Shown piece after piece: positions 21,092-29,607 of a stretch of DNA of 64,000 bases (positions are counted from its first letter, which is position 1; each line of letters starts with the position of its first letter). Position numbers and translations under genes: made by a program. The DNA comes from Microbulbifer sp. A4B17 (lineage in GTDB: Bacteria > Pseudomonadota > Gammaproteobacteria > Pseudomonadales > Cellvibrionaceae). The stretch covers positions 2,242,501 through 2,306,500 of the forward strand of contig NZ_CP029064.1 in NCBI RefSeq assembly GCF_003076275.1. Reading direction: 5' to 3'. A model generated the notes under the pieces. The model worked only from the letters and a program-made list of their open reading frames with translations, made no database searches and was not told the DNA's origin.

Positions 21092-21569
21092 CGAATTTGT
21101 AAGTTTACTACTCGCACTGACAATTTTGAATTTGCCAGTGAGTTCAACTGGCTCCGAGAAAAAAATCCAGTGGGATGCTGAAAATTTTATTGTTTATAAA
21201 CATCCACTTTGCTTTTGCTGTAATAAGTGGGTGGATTATTTGCGGGAAAACGATATTGCAGTATCCAGTAGCTCTGAGCTGAACATGACAAAAGTTCGGC
21301 AGCAATGGGGAATTCCTCGGGGAATGGAGGGGTGCCATACAGCGGTATGGCACAACAAATATGTTTTTGAGGGGCATGTACCTGTCAGTTATATCCTGCG
21401 ATTTCTCTCTTCACCGCCTGAAGGTGGAATTGGCCTGGTGGTTCCAGGTATGCCGATTGGTAGCCCTGGAATGGAAGTGGACGGTAAGTTTGAACCTTAC
21501 AATATCTATCTGCTACTCAAGGGGGGGGATTACCGCCCCTTTGCCCGTATCGAGAAACCCGAGGTTTAG
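21075..21569 (+). CDS. Exported DUF411 family metal-binding protein
   Basis: A small secreted protein of the DUF411 family, often found beside copper or other metal resistance genes. A signal-like hydrophobic segment (SLLLALTILNLPVSS) is followed by YKHPLCFCCNKWVDYL, the thiol-rich CxCC motif of the family, then MEGCHTAVWHNKYVFEGHVP (a third Cys and His residues) and GLVVPGMPIGSPGME. The ATG at 21075 lies inside the end of egtD (17-base overlap), suggesting co-expression with ergothioneine synthesis. An earlier ATG at 21063 is also in frame. Metal specificity is not known from the sequence. Confidence 0.85.
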   Translation: MLKRYSEFVSLLLALTILNLPVSSTGSEKKIQWDAENFIVYKHPLCFCCNKWVDYLRENDIAVSSSSELNMTKVRQQWGIPRGMEGCHTAVWHNKYVFEGHVPVSYILRFLSSPPEGGIGLVVPGMPIGSPGMEVDGKFEPYNIYLLLKGGDYRPFARIEKPEV

Positions 21570-21581
21570 CTTATCTCCGGG

Positions 21582-22829
21582 TCACTGCTGCAACGAGCCA
21601 TACCAAATAATATATAAATAGCTGGTCACCACACTGATAATACTTACCGGTAACATGAGTAAGAAGAACTGCCAGAAGTTAAAGGGTTGAATACCAAATT
21701 TCTCTGCTTGCTGAAGTACTATGACGTTACTTGCAGCACTAATGATAAAGAGATTTCCAGCTACAGTAGATATGGCCGACAACATCATAAGTGTTTGAGT
21801 GTCATGTCCCTCCAGCAAATTCAGATAAATTTCCACTACGGGAACATTGGAGAACAGTTGGCTGGCAAAAAAGCTGACAAAAGTCACGGTTTCCGGTTCG
21901 GCTAAATCAATTCCGCTTTGACGAAGGAAAAACTGTAACGAACCGGATTTAAGTAGTGAACCGGTTACTATAAACATGGAAATAAAAAAGAAGAGAGTTG
22001 GCCAGTCTACCTCGCGCAATATTCTTCTTCTCTCATGGCTTGCCAGATAGATTGGTGAACACGCGACCAAGCCAATTTGGCCCAGTGTAGGGTGGTAAAT
22101 ACCTTCTACGTTGTGTAAAACACTGGCCAGGGCTATCAGAATTATCAGGAGAATCGCCGATAGCAGCGGTGGCCATTTTTGCGCTATATCATTGTCCTTG
22201 CGGGGTTTAATGGCCACATTGTGGTTGGACTCGTTAAATTTCAGGAACCGCTTTAACCAAAAAATAGAGAGTATCAAGGTGATTGCTGCGGGGATAAATA
22301 TCCATTCGGCAAACACCAGAAACATATTGTCAAACTGTCCTTCATTGGCGATCAGGATATTTTGTGGATTTCCAACGGGGGATACCATACTGCCAATCGT
22401 CACGGTTGCGCAGAGTAAAATAAGTAGAGGCACAACGCCCCATTTCATTTCCTTTGCCATGAGTAGAGCGATAGGTACACCAATAACCGCCGCTGCATCA
22501 TTGGTGAGTAGGGCTGCACACACAGCCATGATCAGGACATAGCTGGCCAGTATTGTATTGGGACCTTTTCTGGAGAGTATTCTCTTGCTGATTTGCGCAG
22601 AAATACCTGTGTCATAGAGAGCTGATGCAATCGAAAACACCGAGAAAAGGTAGAGGATCAGGTCCCAATCAACAGCAAAGAAAGCGTCGACCAGTGTAAT
22701 TTGCCTTAATGCCAATAGTACCACTGCGCCGAGGGTCATAATATGCCAGATACGAAAGGCAGGAGGCAGCCATTGGCGTGCGGCTATCAGGATAAAGATG
22801 ATCGCTGAGACAATTAAGCTGATAGACAT
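21582..22829 (-). CDS. SLC13/ArsB-NhaD superfamily membrane permease
   Basis: A 415-residue polytopic inner-membrane protein of the ion-transporter superfamily that includes ArsB, NhaD and citrate transporters. About ten to twelve helices are visible. Family marks are the two re-entrant motifs, TNDAAAVIGVPIALLMA and GSMVSPVGNPQNILIA in the first half and a second inverted-repeat half containing LFSNVPVVEIY. The family moves inorganic oxyanions (arsenite, sulfate), dicarboxylates or Na+/H+. The arsM gene 2.4 kb away makes arsenite plausible, but the genes are not in one operon. It converges on the DUF411 gene. Confidence 0.8.
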   Translation of the reverse strand: MSISLIVSAIIFILIAARQWLPPAFRIWHIMTLGAVVLLALRQITLVDAFFAVDWDLILYLFSVFSIASALYDTGISAQISKRILSRKGPNTILASYVLIMAVCAALLTNDAAAVIGVPIALLMAKEMKWGVVPLLILLCATVTIGSMVSPVGNPQNILIANEGQFDNMFLVFAEWIFIPAAITLILSIFWLKRFLKFNESNHNVAIKPRKDNDIAQKWPPLLSAILLIILIALASVLHNVEGIYHPTLGQIGLVACSPIYLASHERRRILREVDWPTLFFFISMFIVTGSLLKSGSLQFFLRQSGIDLAEPETVTFVSFFASQLFSNVPVVEIYLNLLEGHDTQTLMMLSAISTVAGNLFIISAASNVIVLQQAEKFGIQPFNFWQFFLLMLPVSIISVVTSYLYIIWYGSLQQ

Positions 22830-22906
22830 CTATCGTTATCCGAAGGTCACTAGTCCCAACTGCTACTCTGGATTTCAGAATTGCTATTTATCTGAGGCCC
22901 ATTCCA

Positions 22907-24160
22907 GTGCAGCGGAGTACCGACAAGGCCGTTCATAAGAGTTTAAACAAACCTCTCCTCTTTACGAATTTCTTTGCTGGAGATGTGGTCGCAGGCTTGG
23001 GGCCCTATCTGGCAATCTACCTACTTTCCGCAATGCACTGGAAGCCAGGAGATATTGGGGTTGTTCTGGCAATCGGCGGTATAACTACGGTTCTGTTGCA
23101 GACTCCCGCAGGCGCATTCATTGATAGTACGCGTTTTAAAAGGGGGCTTATTGCCACTTGCGGGATTATTATTGGAATCGTTTCCATCACTATTGTGGAA
23201 TTTACCAGTCACAAGCCTTTGATTTACCTATCCCAGGTGTTGATGGGAGGCGCAATTGCCTTTATTGCCCCCTCAATTGCAGCGATCACACTGGGGGTTA
23301 CCAACGATGATACTTTCACTTACCAAACGAGTGCCAATCAGGCTTCCAATCATGCTGGTAACGTCTTTGCCGCAGGGCTCGCTGCAATTCTTGCTTTGAC
23401 TATTTCCGGACAGGGGGTGTTTTGGCTGATGGCAGTCATGGGCGCCCTGATGGCCATGTCCGTGGCCTTTATTCCGGGTAAGTCCATCGATCATATCCGT
23501 GCCAGGGGCGGGGAGCGCAAGGACGAGGAAGGCAGGGAGCAGCCGTCAGGGTTTAAATCACTATTGTCTGATAGACGCTTGGTAGCACTGGCTGTCAGCG
23601 TTTTTTTATTTCACTTTGGCAATGCAGCAATGTTGCCGCTGGTGAGCCAAAAGCTATCGATTGACTCAAATGCCGATATTGCTATCGCTTTCACTTCAGC
23701 CTGTATTATCGCCGCACAATTTATGATGATGCTTATGTCCTTTATGTGCGCTGCCAAGGCAGATGTATGGGGGCGTAAGCTGATTTTCCTGATTGGTTTT
23801 TTTATCAATCCGATACGGGCTCTACTGTTTATGTCAACAGACAACCCGTATTTCCTGGTGGCGATTCAGTCATTAGATGGAGTGGCTAATGGTATATTTG
23901 GCGTCATCATTATTTTGATGTGTGCTGACCTGACACGGGGTACGGGCCGTTTCAATGTTACCCAGGGGGCCATGGCAGCGTTGGTGGGGATTGGCTCGGC
24001 GTGCAGTAACTTTTCTGCGGAGTATATCGTTCAATACTTCGGCTATAACGTTGCATTTCTTACCCTGGGTGCCATTGCTCTGGTTGCAGGCATATTTTTT
24101 CTGATTTTTGTCCCGGAAACTAAGGGAATCAAAATTCGCAAACTATCAGTGGAAAGCTGA
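22907..24160 (+). CDS. MFS transporter
   Basis: A 417-residue major-facilitator permease with about twelve membrane helices and a cytoplasmic central loop rich in charge (RARGGERKDEEGREQ, about residues 198-214). The N-terminal half carries the motif-A-like segment DSTRFKRG and the C-terminal half KADVWGRK. The start is GTG at 22907 with GAGG 9 bases upstream; the first in-frame ATG would delete the first helix. Substrate is not evident. It is divergent from the SLC13 permease and 32 bases upstream of the YheT-like hydrolase, with which it may be co-transcribed. Confidence 0.82.
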   Translation: MQRSTDKAVHKSLNKPLLFTNFFAGDVVAGLGPYLAIYLLSAMHWKPGDIGVVLAIGGITTVLLQTPAGAFIDSTRFKRGLIATCGIIIGIVSITIVEFTSHKPLIYLSQVLMGGAIAFIAPSIAAITLGVTNDDTFTYQTSANQASNHAGNVFAAGLAAILALTISGQGVFWLMAVMGALMAMSVAFIPGKSIDHIRARGGERKDEEGREQPSGFKSLLSDRRLVALAVSVFLFHFGNAAMLPLVSQKLSIDSNADIAIAFTSACIIAAQFMMMLMSFMCAAKADVWGRKLIFLIGFFINPIRALLFMSTDNPYFLVAIQSLDGVANGIFGVIIILMCADLTRGTGRFNVTQGAMAALVGIGSACSNFSAEYIVQYFGYNVAFLTLGAIALVAGIFFLIFVPETKGIKIRKLSVES

Positions 24161-24192
24161 CAGTTCGGCGGATCAACAACCAATAGAAACCT

Positions 24193-25215
24193 ATGATCAA
24201 TTCTTTCTCTCCGGCAACAGGACTTGGCAACCGACATATTCAGACTGTGTTTAGCCGCTTTCACCGTGCCAGGCCTTGGATTGCGACAGGATGTCGCTGG
24301 TACGATACGCCAGACGGTGACCGACTCTCTCTACATTTTCCCCGGTTGCTGCGCAACGATGCTGAGCAGCCCTTGGTGTTGATATTACACGGACTGGGTG
24401 GTTCGGTTGAGTCGCCCTATGTGCAGGGCCTGATGGAAACTCTCATCGCTGATCATTTTCAGGTTGCGGTGATGCATTTTCGAGGTTGTGGCGGAGTCCC
24501 CAACAGGTTGCCCAGGGCCTATCACAGTGGCGATAGTGACGATCCCCGCTGGTTGGTAAACGAACTTAAGAAAGAATTTCCATTAACCCGGATTGCCGTG
24601 GTTGGCTTTTCACTGGGAGGGAATGTTGTGCTCAAGATGTTGGCTGAGGACGGGAACTATGGGCAAGTGGCCGCAGGGGTTGCGGTTTCGGCGCCTATGG
24701 ACCTCCATGCTTGTAGTCGCTATATCAACACTGGTCTATCTCATTTTTATGAGCGCCATTTGATCAGCGGGCTGCGCTTGAGTTTGCTCAATAAGGCGAA
24801 AGACCCGCATTTGGCAGCGGCACTGCCGGATCTCAATTGCAGTGGGGATTTTGTCGATTTCAGGCATTTCGATAACGCTTTCACCGCGCCATTGCACGGT
24901 TTCCGCGATGTGGACGACTATTACACCCAGGCATCCAGCAAGCCGTTACTCAAAGACATTCGTACACCAACTTTAATCATCCATGCTGTGGATGACCCTT
25001 TTGTCTGTCCATCGGCGATTCCCGCGCCTTGCGAGGTCAGTTCCGCCGTTGACTTGGCGGTGAGTAATCAGGGAGGGCATGTGGGATTTATCGATGGGAC
25101 GGTATGGAGTCCCAGCTATTGGCTGGAGAAAAAGATACCGCACTTTTTGGGATCGGTAGTTGGATATCCAAAGGGAGCCCAGCAAGGGGGCTCCCATTCA
25201 CAGGCACTAAGTTAA
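24193..25215 (+). CDS. YheT-type alpha/beta-fold hydrolase
   Basis: A 340-residue alpha/beta hydrolase of the YheT/Est family. The N-terminal GLGNRHIQTVFSRF is the family signature, then LILHGLGGSVESPYVQG, the nucleophile elbow GFSLGGN (catalytic Ser), the acidic residue in HAVDDPFV and the catalytic His in QGGHVGF. Members are esterases of uncertain natural substrate; some are membrane-associated. Its stop codon shares bases with the convergent arsM stop (4-base overlap around 25212-25215). Confidence 0.88.
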   Translation: MINSFSPATGLGNRHIQTVFSRFHRARPWIATGCRWYDTPDGDRLSLHFPRLLRNDAEQPLVLILHGLGGSVESPYVQGLMETLIADHFQVAVMHFRGCGGVPNRLPRAYHSGDSDDPRWLVNELKKEFPLTRIAVVGFSLGGNVVLKMLAEDGNYGQVAAGVAVSAPMDLHACSRYINTGLSHFYERHLISGLRLSLLNKAKDPHLAAALPDLNCSGDFVDFRHFDNAFTAPLHGFRDVDDYYTQASSKPLLKDIRTPTLIIHAVDDPFVCPSAIPAPCEVSSAVDLAVSNQGGHVGFIDGTVWSPSYWLEKKIPHFLGSVVGYPKGAQQGGSHSQALS

Positions 25216-26255
25216 CAGCACTGGGCTTCGGATTGCTCAGTTGCAGAGATTGTGACAAATGGTATTTCCTTGCCGCAGCCTGGAAACAGGCCAAAGTGTT
25301 GAGAAAAATCACCGATAAATTCAAAGTGGGGCGCAAGGCGGGTCTCTGCGAGCATTCTCCAGGTATTGCCGCACACAGGGAAAACTCGCCCGGTCTCAAT
25401 AGTGTGATGGCCATCCAGGACAAACTGATCGGCGGAGCCAGGGATTGTGCCTTTGTAAATTACCGCTTGGCCGTAGTCCTCACAGTCTTTCTCCAGCTGT
25501 GACAGCTTAAACAAGCGATAGGTCGCTGAAAAAAATCGGACTGAGCCGCAGCGTTGGGCCAGAGTTGGGTTGGTGACCAGTAATGGGCGGCTCTCTACCA
25601 GGCGCGGATCACGGAAGCCACTGCTCTGGGAAATATCCAGGAAATCATTCCAATAGAGTGCGCCCCCTAAACACTCGCCGAACAGTTCGGGGTCAGAACT
25701 GATCGCAGGGGGAATACGACGGTCGGCATAGACATCGGAGAAGTAAAACTCTCCCCCTTCTTTCAATAGCCGGAACAAGCCCTTGAGTACAGCATCTTTG
25801 TCTGTGGAGAGGTTAACCACGCAATTGGAAATTATCACATCAAAGCTCTCAGGCTCTAATTCCAGTTCCCCCAGCTTCTCGATATAGCCATGCAGGAAGC
25901 GAACATTGTCGTAGCCGAACTTGTCGGCGTGATGGGTCTGATGCTGTCTGGCTACGGCCAGTTGTTCCTCTGTCATATCGACGCCCACCACTTCACCCTT
26001 GGGGCCGACTAATTGCGACAGCAAATAAATATCCCGGCCCGAACCGCAACCGAGGTCCAGCACTCGACATCCCTCCAGGAGGGGTGGGCAGACAAGGCCG
26101 CAACCGTAGTAACGGGATAGAACATCCGGGTGAATATTTGACAGCAAAGGTTTCAGCCACTCTGGCATATCGGTGGGGTCACAACAGGCATCGGTCTTCA
26201 GGTCGGAAGAATTTTTCAGTTGGCGTCCGTAGTAGTCCTGTACTAAATCGTGCAT
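25212..26255 (-). CDS. arsM: Arsenite methyltransferase (ArsM/AS3MT-like)
   Basis: SAM-dependent enzyme converting arsenite to methylated species. The 347-residue protein shows SAM motif I (VLDLGCGSGRDIYLLS) and GVDMTEEQL, then the arsenic-binding cysteines Cys52 (YYGCGLV), Cys145 (ISNCVVNLS) and Cys195 (GECLGGAL). Cys24/25 in the N-terminal TDACCDP match the fourth cysteine of animal AS3MT. RFFSATYRLFKL and a C-terminal CC pair also resemble AS3MT. It has its own upstream region (293 bases) containing a palindrome. No arsR is adjacent. Confidence 0.92.
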   Translation of the reverse strand: MHDLVQDYYGRQLKNSSDLKTDACCDPTDMPEWLKPLLSNIHPDVLSRYYGCGLVCPPLLEGCRVLDLGCGSGRDIYLLSQLVGPKGEVVGVDMTEEQLAVARQHQTHHADKFGYDNVRFLHGYIEKLGELELEPESFDVIISNCVVNLSTDKDAVLKGLFRLLKEGGEFYFSDVYADRRIPPAISSDPELFGECLGGALYWNDFLDISQSSGFRDPRLVESRPLLVTNPTLAQRCGSVRFFSATYRLFKLSQLEKDCEDYGQAVIYKGTIPGSADQFVLDGHHTIETGRVFPVCGNTWRMLAETRLAPHFEFIGDFSQHFGLFPGCGKEIPFVTISATEQSEAQCC

Positions 26256-26548
26256 TGGCTTTTTACCTATTGCGAGTGTTATCCAAAAGGTGCAGTTGCG
26301 CTTTATTTAGCGCTCTTTGTAATTTTGCTGAGGAAGTGTAACAAGTCTGTGGTTCCTGCGACTAAAAACCAGAGGTATCACGGCAAAGCAGAAAAGTCTT
26401 AATTGGCACAAAAATACCAGCACGATGTGCTGGATATTTCAGAATCAGCAAAATTGCTTTTTGGTGTCAGTGGGAATTGGTAGGTAGAGAATCGCGTTAT
26501 TATCGTTAATATCGGTTATCTCCGCTTCGATATTATGAGGGAACGTAA
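26256..26548. other. Divergent arsM / ECF sigma intergenic region with palindrome
   Basis: No gene. It must contain promoters for arsM (minus) and the sigma factor (plus). A perfect dyad CCAGCAC-GAT-GTGCTGG lies at 26417-26433, flanked by ATA on the left and ATAT on the right; it could be an operator or an RNA stem. I could not identify a convincing ECF-type promoter. Confidence 0.45.
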
Positions 26549-27169
26549 TTGAGCGATCATCTAGCTCCCAGTACTTCCACAGAGTCCAGCGCCGAGGGTT
26601 CTCTGCAGAACTCGCAGTTCCTGGTCGATTTGCGTCAACAAATGCTGCGTTTTGCCAGCTTACAGTTGCAGGATACGCAACTGGCAGAAGATGCCGTTCA
26701 GGAAGCATTGATGGGAGCCTTAAAGAACTCCCGCAGTTTTTCTGGGCGCTCTGCCTTAAAGACCTGGGTCTTTGCCATTCTCAAGAACAAAATCGCCGAT
26801 ATATTGCGCCAGAGGCAGCGTTTTGTCGATGCGGATCAATTGGTGCGCGGGGATAGGGAGGAACATGATCACGACGAGCTATTCGATCAGACAGGACACT
26901 GGCATAAGGATGAAAAGCCCAAACGCTGGGCCGACCCCGAAGCCGCAATCCATGACAAACATTTCTGGCGGATTTTCGAGGCCTGCCTCAGTCATCTCCC
27001 TTCGCGCCAAGCGCAGATTTTTATGATGAGGGAGTTTATTGAGCTGGAGAGCCATGAGATATGTGCTGCCATGGAAATTACAGTTAGCAACTTAAATGTC
27101 ACATTGCACAGGGCGCGCCTTCGCCTGCGTGAGTGCCTGGAAGATAACTGGTTCGGTGTGGAGAAATGA
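26549..27169 (+). CDS. ECF-type RNA polymerase sigma factor
   Basis: An alternative sigma-70 family factor of 206 residues. Region 2 is visible as QLAEDAVQEALMGAL…LKTWVFAILKNKIADILR, and region 4 as LSHLPSRQAQIFMMREFIELESHEICAAMEITVSNLNVTLHRARL with its helix-turn-helix. Between them is an unusually long His/Asp-rich linker (REEHDHDELFDQTGHWHKDE, then a Pro/Trp stretch). The TTG start at 26549 has GAGGG 7 bases upstream. It overlaps the anti-sigma gene by 4 bases (ATGA), a classical sigma/anti-sigma arrangement. Confidence 0.9.
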   Translation: MSDHLAPSTSTESSAEGSLQNSQFLVDLRQQMLRFASLQLQDTQLAEDAVQEALMGALKNSRSFSGRSALKTWVFAILKNKIADILRQRQRFVDADQLVRGDREEHDHDELFDQTGHWHKDEKPKRWADPEAAIHDKHFWRIFEACLSHLPSRQAQIFMMREFIELESHEICAAMEITVSNLNVTLHRARLRLRECLEDNWFGVEK

Positions 27170-27369
27170 CAATGATGAAAACCTGTCGTGAAGCCACGCG
27201 ATTGATGTCTGAATCCCAGGAGCGGGACCTGCATATCTCCGAGCAGGCGAGCCTTAAATTACACTTGGCGATGTGTGCTCCCTGCCGTAACTTTGGCAAG
27301 CAGCTGAAGACTTTGAGGCATATCACCAAGTCTTATGCCGAGGGTGGCCCCGAGAAAGCAGAAAAATAG
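27166..27369 (+). CDS. Zinc-finger anti-sigma factor (zf-HC2-like)
   Basis: A 67-residue cytoplasmic protein whose first Cys (KTCREATRLMSE) and the later HLAMCAPCRNF form the HxxxCxxC zinc-binding anti-sigma pattern (zf-HC2/ZAS). No membrane helix is present, so it is a soluble anti-sigma. Translation starts within the sigma-factor stop codon, ensuring coupled synthesis. Thiol or metal release of the zinc is the usual trigger in this family; here that is inference. Confidence 0.8.
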   Translation: MTMMKTCREATRLMSESQERDLHISEQASLKLHLAMCAPCRNFGKQLKTLRHITKSYAEGGPEKAEK

Positions 27370-27412
27370 TTTTGCCTACTCCCCTGGGGCCGAATGTCTC
27401 TCTCAGATACTC

Positions 27413-27901
27413 CTAGCGGGGAGGTGGGACAGGGCGATAAGCGATATGTCCGCCGACAAAGTGCGGCTGATACCAATAGGTCCCACAGTGCTCATAGGTA
27501 ACATTGCCAACGGTTACCGCCACGCAGCTACGAGGTAGCGTATACAGCCATCCACCAATACCTACTGCTGCCGCAGTGCCCCAAAATGCCGGTCCAGGAT
27601 AGGGCCAGTAATGGGGGCGCCAGGGAGGTGGGGGGTAGGGCGGACGATGCGGACGAAATGGGGGGTGATTTGGGAAACGCCTCGCAAACTCTCCCGGCGC
27701 ATAGCCACCGTGAAAGCCCCCTCCCATAGGGCGCATACCATTAAAATGACCTCCAATGTTGAAGTGGGCTCCTCCACCGCCAAACCGGCCAAAGGCCTCA
27801 GCTGCGGGACTGACCAGTGCAGCCAGTAACGCCCCCGCCATCAGGGTGGGCACAACCAGTTGCGCAATGAACCCTGACTTTTGACAGTTGCGATGCATCA
27901 T
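27413..27901 (-). CDS. Secreted Gly/Pro/His-rich protein, unknown function
   Basis: A 162-residue exported protein with a signal peptide (residues about 10-35, ending SPAAEAF). A low-complexity segment rich in Gly, His and Phe (FGGGGAHFNIGGHFNG) follows, then a Pro/Trp/Tyr-rich stretch (PPYPPPPWRPHYWPYPG). The C-terminal half has two cysteines in SCVAVTVGNVTYEHCGTYWY and a FVGGHIAYRPVPPP tail. The C-terminal pattern resembles small periplasmic DUF6515-like proteins, but I am not certain. It overlaps the end of the DUF2092 gene by 4 bases, so both are made together. Confidence 0.7.
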   Translation of the reverse strand: MMHRNCQKSGFIAQLVVPTLMAGALLAALVSPAAEAFGRFGGGGAHFNIGGHFNGMRPMGGGFHGGYAPGEFARRFPNHPPFRPHRPPYPPPPWRPHYWPYPGPAFWGTAAAVGIGGWLYTLPRSCVAVTVGNVTYEHCGTYWYQPHFVGGHIAYRPVPPPR

Positions 27902-28830
27902 GGCGTGGCCTCCTTGTTGGGTTCTGCCTTCTTAAACGGGATCTGTTTGAGCTTGTCAGTGGACGGGCTAAATTGCCCGGCCGCACCGGGTTTGGCCTCC
28001 ATCCACTTCAAGGTGGCGATGAAGCGGGGTTTAGCGGGATCTCGGGTATTGACCGTCGAAATGCGAAGGGGTAGCGGAGTATCGCCGGCCTTGATCCAGA
28101 TTTCCCAATCCAGGTTTTCAGAGCGGAATGCCCAGTGCTCGGTTTTATGGCCGTCCACCATGGGGCGGTTTACAAGGAAACCCTCTTTTATGCCGGACCA
28201 AACATTTTCCTTTCTTCCCCATTCGAGAAGGTCGGCAAAGGGAATTTCAATACCGTAATCCTTGGCGGCTTTGGTCAGTACCTGCGCTGTGGGCTGGGAA
28301 GCTTCCATCTCTGCGAAGTAACCATCGCGGGGAGCAATGATGGTGAATTTGTCGCCATTGTGAATAAACTGGCGGGTAATAGAATCCGTCTTCAAGTCTA
28401 CGCGTAATTGTTTGGGGGGCATCGCCATGTATTTAACGGTACCGCCAATTAAGAGCTTCTCCTGATTTTCCAGCACAACCTCGGTAAATATATCGGCGTT
28501 GAACATCAGCATTTTGAGGCTGGCGAGGTAGTCACCCATTCGCTTCAGTGTGGCCATCGCCCTGGGGTCAAGGGGCTCATCTGACTGTATAGTCCCCACT
28601 TGACCCTGCGGAGGTTGGCCCTGTTGCATTTGTCCTGAAGGTGGTGGGGTATCGCTACTGGCTGGCGGTGGAGGTTGCTGTCCTGGTGGCGGGGTTTGTC
28701 CCTGGGCATCTGTATTATCAGGTTGTGGGGGTGGGGCAGGGGTTTGAGCGACAATCGCGGGTGATATCACCATCGCCGCTGCAAGTATCAGCGCTCTAGC
28801 AAGGCCGCCGAAAGGGTGAAGAGCAAGCAT
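27898..28830 (-). CDS. Exported DUF2092 domain protein
   Basis: A 310-residue secreted protein: signal peptide (about residues 1-28, ending SPAIVAQ), a Pro/Gln-rich linker (about 29-80, PPPGQQPPPPASSDTPPP) and a DUF2092 domain (about 90-290) with MGDYLASLKMLMFNAD, PPKQLRVDLKTD and LEWGRKENVWSGIKEG. DUF2092 resembles the LolA/LolB-like outer-membrane lipoprotein-sorting fold, so lipid or lipoprotein binding is possible. It is co-transcribed with the Gly/Pro-rich protein and converges on the ECF sigma/anti-sigma pair. Confidence 0.82.
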   Translation of the reverse strand: MLALHPFGGLARALILAAAMVISPAIVAQTPAPPPQPDNTDAQGQTPPPGQQPPPPASSDTPPPSGQMQQGQPPQGQVGTIQSDEPLDPRAMATLKRMGDYLASLKMLMFNADIFTEVVLENQEKLLIGGTVKYMAMPPKQLRVDLKTDSITRQFIHNGDKFTIIAPRDGYFAEMEASQPTAQVLTKAAKDYGIEIPFADLLEWGRKENVWSGIKEGFLVNRPMVDGHKTEHWAFRSENLDWEIWIKAGDTPLPLRISTVNTRDPAKPRFIATLKWMEAKPGAAGQFSPSTDKLKQIPFKKAEPNKEATP

Positions 28831-29117
28831 TTACCGGTACCTCCCAATGCTTAGCCGTAGTTGTGGCATCTGAATCAGTGTAGAGGAGAACCTTTGCGCC
28901 TGCTGTTTGCTGATATCCAACTACCCTTCGATACTCCTGTGGAAACTGGAGTGATTACCGGGACTTTAAAAACTTGAAAACTGCCGGGTCTCTGAAGCCG
29001 GGCTTCCTTGGATCTCGGGTCAAGTTCACAGCGCTTAGCAAAAGTTGGCAGCATTTAATTGAGCGTACCGGACTTGTTTGCTAGAGTCGGCTCACGATTC
29101 AAAATTTCGCTGTTCCT

Positions 29118-29522
29118 ATGAATGTGGCCCGACTGTCATTTTTGCTGATCGCTCTGCTGGTCTTCCAGACCGCAGGCGCGTTCTATGATAGTCACGACGA
29201 ACTGGAAGATATCACTTATCACTTTTCTTCCACTCACACAGCACCTTCACAAGGAGCTGCACCTGATTCTGCTGATGAACCAGCTGATGTTTCTCTTGTC
29301 TCTTCCACCCCGCTTTCCTCCGCAGGCGATGATCAATCGGCACCAGTGCTGGATTTTTGCAATCATTGCTGCCATTGCCACGGAATTAACGGTACGGGGC
29401 TTTTGGGACACTCCTATCAACCCCTTTTATGGGGTTCTTTGACCTACGGTGAAGTTGCTGGCGCAGCTGTGCCTTCAGGTTATTTTTCTCCTCTACTGCG
29501 CCCACCCATAGCCCAAGTCTGA
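29118..29522 (+). CDS. CzcI-like small exported metal-binding protein
   Basis: A 134-residue exported protein immediately upstream of the czcCBA genes. It has a signal peptide (residues 1-21, ending FQTAGAF), an acidic/Ser/Thr-rich middle and the compact motif FCNHCCHCHG, four Cys and two His in nine residues, which should bind a soft or borderline metal. Position and composition match CzcI-type accessory proteins in Czc operons, although sequence identity cannot be judged by eye. A role in sensing or buffering the metal in the periplasm is inferred. Confidence 0.6.
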   Translation: MNVARLSFLLIALLVFQTAGAFYDSHDELEDITYHFSSTHTAPSQGAAPDSADEPADVSLVSSTPLSSAGDDQSAPVLDFCNHCCHCHGINGTGLLGHSYQPLLWGSLTYGEVAGAAVPSGYFSPLLRPPIAQV

Positions 29523-29607
29523 TTAGTCAGTTGCTGCGTGTACCGCTATAGAAATTATTAGCTATAGCCCGTGTGCCGCCGATCGAGATGTGACTTGGGA
29601 GAATTCC

